Part shown: one piece after another, positions 57,331-64,000 of the stretch
Numbering within the stretch: position 1 is the first letter of the stretch
Layout: every line of letters begins with the position of its first letter
Source: Marsupella aquatica
Taxonomy: Eukaryota; Marchantiophyta
Direction: 5' to 3'
DNA length: 64,000 bases
Assembly: GCA_973895155.1 (NCBI GenBank)
Contig: OZ316897.1
Location: 10,602,001-10,666,000, forward strand
Made by a program: the position numbers and the translations under genes
The notes under the pieces: generated by a model
What the model was told of the DNA's origin: nothing
Databases searched by the model: none
The model's input: the letters and a program-made list of their open reading frames with translations, nothing else

Positions 57331-58512
57331 CATTTGTTTATCCATAAGTGCAAAACATCCGTTGTCAACAAGATTTTCTTTGTTAATATGTGCATATATG
57401 GATAATTTTTCAAAAATGAAGATTTTGCACTGAAACACATGGGATTCTCTTGTCTTTGGATAAGTGCACCCAAGCATTTGTATTTCAGAAACTCTTTACT
57501 ATACTGTGCATTTAATGAGGGTTGCACTTATCTGGTGTTCGAGTTTTTCTCGAGGATTTTGAGATCGAATGTTGCATGTTTAAGTCACTCATGTGTGTCT
57601 CTTGAAATCTCACTTGTCGCTTTGGCTCATTCTTTTGATTGCGATCATCTTCTCAGGCTCATTCTTGGACAAGCACAACATTCCATATTTAGGATTCAGA
57701 AAATGCTATCAGATCTAGACCCCACAACGATGACTCGTTTCTTTCGCTGGATGCCATCTCCCGTACGTTCACAACCAAAGTCAAGATGTTCTTCCTCCAC
57801 GAAATTTGCTTCTATCTTCTCCAATTTGATACGACTGTATCAAATGGCTCTTATTGGAATCTTCAATGAATCAGCAAACGACCAATTCAACATCCATGTT
57901 TGGCCTCTTGTAATGCCTGTACTTCACTCGATCGTGTGTAATGGGCATTTCCTTTCATCCTTTATGGCTCGCAGATTGACCAACAAGAAACTGTCAGCGG
58001 TTGAGAAACATTGTGAAATTCAGGGAAAGAGAAGGCGCCTGCGTTCGTCCCTTATGAGGTTAGGGTTTTGAAAAATTTTCTTATGATCCGGATCGGGTCC
58101 TGATTTGCTCTCGATCCACCCGGCTTCAACTCATCGCCTCGAGTGATTTAGGTTGATCTGGCCTGGTTGGGTAGAAGGAAGCAGCGCGGCTGAACTCGAT
58201 GTCTCTTGCCTCAGCCATAGCTTTCCACTTGACTCAAATCATTGCCTTGAATACTGCTTTCCCACACGATCTTCAGAATCACCCTTCAAAACAAAATTTC
58301 TTTTGATCATATCACAGCCTTCATAAGCTTGCTCTCGGCGCGACCACAATGCTACATCCTGTCGTTGCTTCAATGTGACTCATGTTCTCTTGGTGGTTCA
58401 AACTACTAGCCTTCTCACTCCCAATTCAATTCTCCTCCATAACTTGGAAATCCTTAAGAGAACATTCATTCATCATAGCCATAGGGAAATTCCTAAAAAA
58501 AATTCATGATCA

Positions 58513-58544
58513 AGCTCAGTTGGTCTAGAGTCGTGCTGATAACG
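58513..58544 (-). promoter_or_regulatory. Primer-binding site resembling half of tRNA-Ile
   Basis: The plus strand starts AGCTCAGTTGGT and ends CGTGCTGATAACG, reading like the D-arm to anticodon-stem part of a eukaryotic tRNA-Ile (with a GAT anticodon and a small deletion). It ends exactly at the LTR. On the element's own strand this is complementary to an internal tRNA region rather than to a tRNA 3' CCA end. Drosophila copia and yeast Ty5 are known to prime from halves of initiator tRNA-Met. Confidence 0.6.
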
Positions 58545-58684
58545 TGTTGAGGAATGATGTGGGAAATGATAATGAGATTCCTCTCTATAGAATGAATGGG
58601 TGCATCTCTATATATAGTCTCCGTCCGAGTTATCCTACGGTAACTATGGTTAAGGTAACCATGGAGTCTAGTTAGGGTATAACA
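58545..58684 (-). repeat. Right LTR (5' LTR of the element)
   Basis: 140 bp, nearly identical to the left LTR; abuts the tRNA-like primer site on one side and the CTGCA duplication on the other. Confidence 0.9.
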
Positions 58685-58689
58685 CTGCA

Positions 58690-61338
58690 ATCTTTCAATA
58701 CACTGTCTTTTTTGTTTTGTTCCAAGGCGGAGTTTGGGACATCAAGGGAAGTTTGCCTTTGCCCTTGGGTCTCCACCTTTACTAGTGTCTTATCACAGGA
58801 AAATCTCACCAAATGGTATCATGACACCAATTATTTTGAGTACTACAAACCACCTTTACTAGTGTCTTATGACAGGAAAATCTCACCTAATAAATGGTAT
58901 GATGACATCAATTATTCTGAGGACTACAAAACAAACGGTCCATGGCATAAGAGTTGGCTCTTTATAGCCACTTTCCCACCCAGCCTATGACCCCATTGAC
59001 CAGAATCTGAGGGAGATCTAACGGACAGAAACTAGTCTAGTACAAATAGATGAAGAACATTACTAATATATTCTCCTTCTAGTGCGAAATGGAAAACTCC
59101 CTATATATTTAGCTGATGTCACCAAAAAGGCTGTTGCCTTTTCATGCGCCGCCTTGCTTCCCTGGTCCAGCCCATTTAGTTGACTGATATACGCCTATAC
59201 TACTGCTCCATTGTGCCACCATTCCAGCTGTCAGTACGTTGACTTGCCTAAATACCGGGGAAAAAACAATAAGCCCTCCCCAAACAGGGTAAGCTCGGTT
59301 TGTGCCAAACGAAAGTATGCATTTCGTGTCTGGAGAAAGACCCCGCACTGTTTGTCTCTTGTCGACTGTGCCGTCTGCAATCTGCCAAAGTGGGTGACTG
59401 GGTCCCATAATAGACGGCGGGGATATCGGGAAAAGCAGAAGTGCATCTCAGAGCCTTTAGATTACTGATAGAGGTTTTGTCGTATATCGACTGCGCCGTC
59501 TGTGGTCGGCCACTCGAGGTGACTGGGCCCCACATTACGGAAGCACTACAATCGACTGTGGAGCATTCATTTCAGAGCCTTTAGATCACAAAGCATTGAC
59601 TGTGAGACTGAATCACTGAATCTGAGCGCTTCTCGAAAGCGGACAAATCCGGCTTGGGAGAGGTGCAGACAGGACGGGGCCCGTTTGGGGATGTGCGTGT
59701 CGACTGTACAGTGGGGAGGAGACTCCCTTTCACTGCTTTCTTCAGCTCTTCAGCAGAAAAGAGGACTCGAAGAGTCCAGGGACTGTTTTTCCGTCAATCT
59801 TATCACTGTGTGATTTTTTAATTGAAGTTGTGGGAAGTTGGGAACACGCTTTCACATCGTACAGTGCATTTCTCGTCACTTTCTCGATGCTCGCGAGGGG
59901 CTTTTAGACCTCCCAATCCATCTCCTTTCTTTTGAGATTCTCAAGGAAAAGATTTGGGTCACTTTCGAGGGGGTGGTAGCGATTGCTCTTGGCTTTCATT
60001 CTGAGGACTAGATGGGGATGGATAGCAGTGGCACCCGAGCTCAGAACGCACAACTTCGATTGGGCATCCACTGACGGTGGAGACGGTGGACCGGAGAAAC
60101 GTGTTCCAAGTCATCTGAAGGTATGGATTTCACTGAGTTAGAGCAGTTGTTTGTACAGACTTATAATCCGTTGGGATTGTGGGATGGTCTAATTTGGTCA
60201 GTTGATCGGACCGTGTCCGAAGACTTTTTTGTATCTTCTATTCTGTGCTGTTAGAGGTGCCATCCATTCTTCTGATTATCGCGTCAGACAAGGTGCGAGG
60301 GATTGACTGGAAATTTACCACTCGTGTTAAACATTTATGCTTCTGAGTTCCAGCTTGGGATGTGGATTGTGAGGAGTCATCCTTCTAAATGTTCTGAAAC
60401 CCTATACATGGGACTGCATATGTGTACATTAAGAGCCGGGGGGCCGGACAAGTGCAAATGATAAAACAACCTTTACTGTAGGGCCGAGCCATATGGGAAA
60501 GCTTGCACATTTGGTTACATTGATGTTCATTTTCTTAGTGCTATGAAGCCCACACCACCCTCCAGACTTTCCTTTTTGAGAAGCGAAGAGTTGAGGTGAA
60601 GAGCTATGGATTTCTACTAACTCGATAGTGTCGTCCGTGTCAAAAGCCTGGGTTGATAGGTCAGTCCCCTTGACATTGGACGCTGTCCTGGATTATTGTG
60701 ATGTGTACTCTGTGACCGTGGCGACCAGATGGGATTCTTCGACACTCCTTATAGTTAGGGGAAATGTGATGCTTCGATTATTGAGTAGATAATCTTTCCT
60801 CTGGAACTGCTGACAAATATCTGTCAGGGAGGGCTTGCCATAAATTTTGTCATAGGAGACCTACTCAAGTGCGTGGAACTTTACGGGTAGTCGTGTGCAG
60901 TCAAACTTTCGCATATACACTAATCTTTCCGGGACTTAATGTACGGTGTTGGCTGCTCTGTCCGGGGAATATTTGGTATTGGATGATATACCATGAAGGC
61001 AATCGGAGCTCAGTAAGCGCTTGAAGGTTGCACTGCCTCACAATCCAAAGTTCTAAAGTCCGTAGTTCTAAGTCCGTACGTTTGTGACTTTGCAGATGTG
61101 CGCCGGAGCTAGCTTATGTTAGGTTGGGAGCGCCACCATTCACACTCTAGGCATCTTGTAGATTCAGATCCGATTTACTGCCCATCACCAAGAAAATCGG
61201 ATGTAGATAGTCCTTGCCAAATGATTCAGGTCTCAATCATGGCGGAGTATCTTCAAGCGGCGGTGATTCGATGGGAGCGAACAAAGGCATTTTAATTCTG
61301 GATCTGTTTACTTGAAGGGCTGAGCCGTCGCTGTCTGC
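58690..61338 (+). other. Upstream region of the receptor kinase
   Basis: It holds a remnant of the 16575/21445 repeat family (about 58960-59110) and a tandem duplication at 59358-59588. From about 59600 the sequence is free of obvious repeats and probably contains promoter and 5' UTR of the kinase. No coding exon is supported; an unspliced or spliced leader cannot be told apart by eye. Confidence 0.5.
59358..59588. repeat. 130-bp tandem duplication upstream of the kinase
   Basis: Two units begin TCGACTG(T/C)GCCGTCTG (about 59358 and 59488) and share GTGACTGGG.CCCA and CAGAGCCTTTAGAT. A further CGACTGT word follows at 59700. Confidence 0.75.
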
Positions 61339-63729
61339 ATGAGGTTGACGTTGGGCAGGATGCATTTTTTTGTAGTCCTCAGTGTCCTGTTCCTGGCTGG
61401 GTTCCAGAGCCCTTTAGCAGCGCAGGAGGCAGCGCTTAGTTCAGGCTTGAGGAAGGATGGAGAGGCGTTGCGGATCTTCAAAAGTGAGATCACGTGCGAC
61501 CCATCAGGAGCTGTACGAGATTGGGGAGCTCATGCAAATCCTTGCCGATGGAATGGTGTGGAATGCGCTCGAGTCGATGGGATGGACAGGGTGGTCAGCC
61601 TAGAGCTATGGGGATTGGAGCTGGAGGGTTCCATCTCGTCCCAGGTAGGGCAGCTATCGGAGCTCCGAAAGCTGGCCATTGTGGGCAACAAGCTCACAGG
61701 GCACATCCCTTTGGAGATTCGGAACTGTCACAGACTAACTCATCTGGACCTCCGTGCAAACCATCTGTCTGGTTCAATACCCTTCAGTCTGGCCGATCTC
61801 CCCCTTTTGGAAACCCTGAAATTGTCCGAGAATCAGCTCACGGGGCCGTTGAGTGCACTTCTTTATGACAAGAAGGGGTACAGCAGCTTTAATCCTTTCC
61901 GTATCCTGGGAATACAGACAAATTCCGTGGCTGAGTTATGTTCCCAACTGCGAGTAGTGGATTTGGCTCATAATTCGCTGTCTGGGACGATCTCATCTGC
62001 TATAGGGGAATGCAGCAAGCTGGTGGAGCTGAGCGTGAACAACAATAAGCTCAGTGGACCGATTCCTGCCAGTCTCTCCGCCATTCCCCAATTACGGTCT
62101 TTGCTCCTCAACGGCAACCGTCTCGATGGGCCTCTGCCGGCTCCCATAGCGATCGGCTGCAAGAATCTCCAGTATCTGGATGTGTCCGACAACCTTTTGA
62201 GCGGATCGATTCCATCAGAATTTTCGGCTTACAGAGGAGTTCGGCACTTCAACTTCGCCAGCAACCAACTGGTCGGTGCAATTCCTCTGGGCAGGTGGAG
62301 GGTCGAGCAGATGGCTATGGAGGGTTTTTTCTCCAGTAACCCGGGCTTGTGTGGCTGGCCTTTAACTCAAGTGTGTGACACCACACAACGAGAGAGTTCC
62401 AGTGAGGATTTTCAGCTACAAACCCCGGGGAGTCTATTCTACAAAGGTTGGAGCTTTCTTGCCGGCCTCTACTCGAGGTTGTACGAGAGGTCTCAGACTT
62501 TGGGGCAGCAGCTGGGCAACGTGCGTGTGCGAGGTGGCTTTGGCTGGAGGAGTAAAGCTGGGACTCGGAGGTCCATGGCAGAATCAGGCTCACCAGCAGC
62601 TTCACCAAAAGCTTCACCAGCAGCCTCCCCAGTATCTACACCAGCAGCCAGTCCTGCAAAAAGGAATCGCCACACAGTACGAAGGTGGGCTTTAGGGCTA
62701 GCTTTGGGGCTAGTGGCTGGTGCCATAGCTGCTGCTCTGCTTGCTGTTCTGCTCCGCCTGTTTGTCTTTTACATGCACAAAGCACCCCATCTACAGGGCC
62801 CCATCATTTTCCACCCCAACATCTCCCCCAAGATGTTACTGTTCTTGGAGAGAGATGAGTCCCTCCGCGAGGCAGATTTGGTGGGCGAGGGAGGTGCAGG
62901 ACGAGTTTACAAGGCCGAGTTGGAGAACGGTATGGTTGTGGCAGTCAAAAGAGTGGTGGTGAAAGAGGATCAGAAGGGCCTGTTTGGGAAGAAGCAGATT
63001 CAAGCAGAGCTTGAGACTCTCGGATGCATCCGTCATCGAAACCTGGTTGTTCTTCTGGCTTATGTACACAAACCAGACTGCCATCTCCTCCTCTACGAAT
63101 ACATGCAAAATGGATCTCTTTACCATGTTTTCCAGAAAGCAAATGCCGGAGAGCTGGAACTTCCTTGGCCCATAAGGCACCGGATTGCTTTTGGAACCTG
63201 CCAAGGATTGAGCTACCTTCATTTTCTGTCTAACCCCAGAATTGTTCACAGAGATTTGAAGCCGTCCAACATTTTGCTGGATGATATCTTTGTCGCCCAT
63301 GTCTCCGATTTTGGGCTGGCCAAAGTGATTCCGGATGCCGACACACATGTGACCACTGGAGTGGCTGGCACTGTGGGGTACATAGCGCCAGAGTATTCTC
63401 AAACCTGTCGGTTCACTGATAGGAGTGATGTGTATTCCTTTGGAGTAGTGTTGGCTGTCCTTCTAACAGGCAAAGACCCCACGGATCAGTTCTTCCACAC
63501 CGTGCCCGGGGGAAGCATTGGAAGCTGGTTGCATGATCTTCTGCAGAAGGGAGAAGGTGTTGACGCCATTGACCCAAAGCTCAAAACTGGTGACAGTGGT
63601 TTCGAGGCGGAGATTCTCTTGGCCATGAAAATAGCGGTTTTTTGCACCAATGCAAATCCAAACGAGAGGCCATCGAGTAAGGAGGTACTGGTCATGCTCG
63701 AGCAGATTCGGAAGGATGAAGAAACCTAA
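61339..63729 (+). CDS. LRR receptor-like kinase, SOBIR1-like, single exon
   Basis: 796 residues. Signal peptide about 1-28, cysteine pair C69/C76, about nine LRRs (84-325) with a 20-residue island near 176-198, then C338 and C346. A long linker (347-447) follows and ends in a repeated SPAASP stretch. The transmembrane segment (450-478) has tandem GxxxG spacing (G453, G457, G461). The juxtamembrane GPIIFHPNISPK and the kinase wording (RHRNLVVLLAYVHKPDCHLL, THVTTGVAGTVGYIAPE, DPTDQFF) closely recall SOBIR1, the co-receptor that partners LRR receptor-like proteins at the plasma membrane in immunity. Catalytic residues are complete: glycine loop G516-G521, K537, HRD D639, DFG D657, APE E685. Differences from SOBIR1: more LRRs and the extra linker. 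SOBIR1 function is inference; kinase and topology are certain. The start is the first ATG before the signal peptide; a second ATG (codon 8) also fits. Confidence 0.92.
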   Translation: MRLTLGRMHFFVVLSVLFLAGFQSPLAAQEAALSSGLRKDGEALRIFKSEITCDPSGAVRDWGAHANPCRWNGVECARVDGMDRVVSLELWGLELEGSISSQVGQLSELRKLAIVGNKLTGHIPLEIRNCHRLTHLDLRANHLSGSIPFSLADLPLLETLKLSENQLTGPLSALLYDKKGYSSFNPFRILGIQTNSVAELCSQLRVVDLAHNSLSGTISSAIGECSKLVELSVNNNKLSGPIPASLSAIPQLRSLLLNGNRLDGPLPAPIAIGCKNLQYLDVSDNLLSGSIPSEFSAYRGVRHFNFASNQLVGAIPLGRWRVEQMAMEGFFSSNPGLCGWPLTQVCDTTQRESSSEDFQLQTPGSLFYKGWSFLAGLYSRLYERSQTLGQQLGNVRVRGGFGWRSKAGTRRSMAESGSPAASPKASPAASPVSTPAASPAKRNRHTVRRWALGLALGLVAGAIAAALLAVLLRLFVFYMHKAPHLQGPIIFHPNISPKMLLFLERDESLREADLVGEGGAGRVYKAELENGMVVAVKRVVVKEDQKGLFGKKQIQAELETLGCIRHRNLVVLLAYVHKPDCHLLLYEYMQNGSLYHVFQKANAGELELPWPIRHRIAFGTCQGLSYLHFLSNPRIVHRDLKPSNILLDDIFVAHVSDFGLAKVIPDADTHVTTGVAGTVGYIAPEYSQTCRFTDRSDVYSFGVVLAVLLTGKDPTDQFFHTVPGGSIGSWLHDLLQKGEGVDAIDPKLKTGDSGFEAEILLAMKIAVFCTNANPNERPSSKEVLVMLEQIRKDEET

Positions 63730-64000
63730 ACCGAAGTTGCTTTTTAACTCTACTCTTTGTACCTGACTTGTGGCACTAGTGGATGTAGCTTTTGAAATAG
63801 ACGGGGTGCAGTTTTTCTAAATTGTATATGTGAATTTTCTGGTGTCGAATTGTTATCTGTGGATCCGCAAAAGATGAGGGGAGCTTTGTTTAACCCCTTT
63901 GACTCATTGGGCATACTTATAGTTTGGCATTTGCTGTTATCAGGGGCCCAGTAGTATTGGCGTGAATGGTAATCTGAATAAGCTGTAGTGGGATACTGCT
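63730..64000 (+). other. 3' flank of the receptor kinase
   Basis: It probably contains the 3' UTR. AT-rich with no second gene visible before the window ends. Confidence 0.5.

Larger units (their letters stand above)
55201..58684 (-). mobile_element. Short-LTR copia-type retrotransposon, non-autonomous
   Basis: Two LTRs (55201-55342 and 58545-58684) begin TGTTGAGG and end TATAACA. They differ by two substitutions and one 2-bp indel, so insertion is recent. The 5-bp duplication CTGCA flanks the element (55196-55200 and 58685-58689). Orientation is minus: the polypurine tract AAGGGGGAG (55343-55351 read on the minus strand) abuts the left LTR, and a tRNA-Ile-like primer site abuts the right LTR. 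The 3.2-kb interior shows no gag, protease, integrase or reverse transcriptase, so it must rely on another element's proteins. The 210-codon frame at 57439-58071 runs antisense to the element and has no recognised domain. Confidence 0.88.

Noticed and set aside
57439-58071. 210-codon plus-strand frame inside the LTR element
   Set aside because: No recognisable domain, biased composition, and antisense to the element's orientation as fixed by polypurine tract and primer site. Probably a chance frame.
58513-58544. A tRNA-Ile gene
   Set aside because: Only the 5' half is present; the variable and T-arms are missing and the match stops at the LTR edge. Treated as a primer site.

Overview
The window is nuclear DNA from a land plant. 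The evidence is a spliced two-domain universal stress protein gene with GT-AG introns, a plant LRR receptor kinase, a plant-type (CYP85-clan) cytochrome P450, and transposons typical of plants (hAT with DUF659, PIF/Harbinger, copia-type LTR elements, Helitrons, MITEs). The P450 and kinase types hint at a lineage outside the well-studied flowering plants, but I cannot name the taxon. Three genes look intact: a single-exon P450 (12056-13507, minus), an eight-exon tandem universal stress protein (35925-39755, plus) and a single-exon LRR receptor kinase resembling SOBIR1 (61339-63729, plus). The rest is transposons, their remnants, tandem repeats and unannotatable intergenic DNA.

Layout. 0-2.2 kb: foldback repeats and a 118-bp-arm hairpin. 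2.5-5.6 kb: a broken hAT transposase (minus) interrupted by a Mutator-like MITE with a 10-bp target duplication. 6.2-6.7 kb: an island switching from C-rich to G-rich. 6.8-16.4 kb: a P450 locus, made of a decayed copy, the intact copy, and duplicated 5' and 3' flanks; a 1.16-kb terminal-inverted-repeat element sits upstream of the intact copy and is absent from the paralogous flank. 16.4-35 kb: repeat-rich DNA with a copia LTR (24.8 kb), a 1.0-kb Helitron (30.0-31.0 kb), a 160-bp tandem array (31.9-32.5 kb) and a pair of 365-bp direct repeats.

35-40 kb: the stress protein gene with a triplicated leader. 42.0-48.6 kb: a PIF/Harbinger element with matching TIRs and TAA duplications, carrying decayed Myb-like and DDE genes, an extra coiled-coil ORF and a nested solo LTR. 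48.7-55.2 kb: minisatellites and retroelement debris, plus a second Helitron-like copy. 55.2-58.7 kb: a short-LTR copia-type element (minus) with a CTGCA duplication and a primer site resembling half a tRNA-Ile. 58.7-64 kb: the receptor kinase and its upstream region.

The three intact genes do not form a pathway. The kinase is probably immune signalling with receptor-like proteins, the stress protein is a probable nucleotide-binding stress factor, and the P450 is a membrane-bound oxidase of unknown substrate. No CRISPR, rRNA or intact tRNA gene was seen. All coordinates were read by eye; repeat edges without a stated target duplication are approximate.
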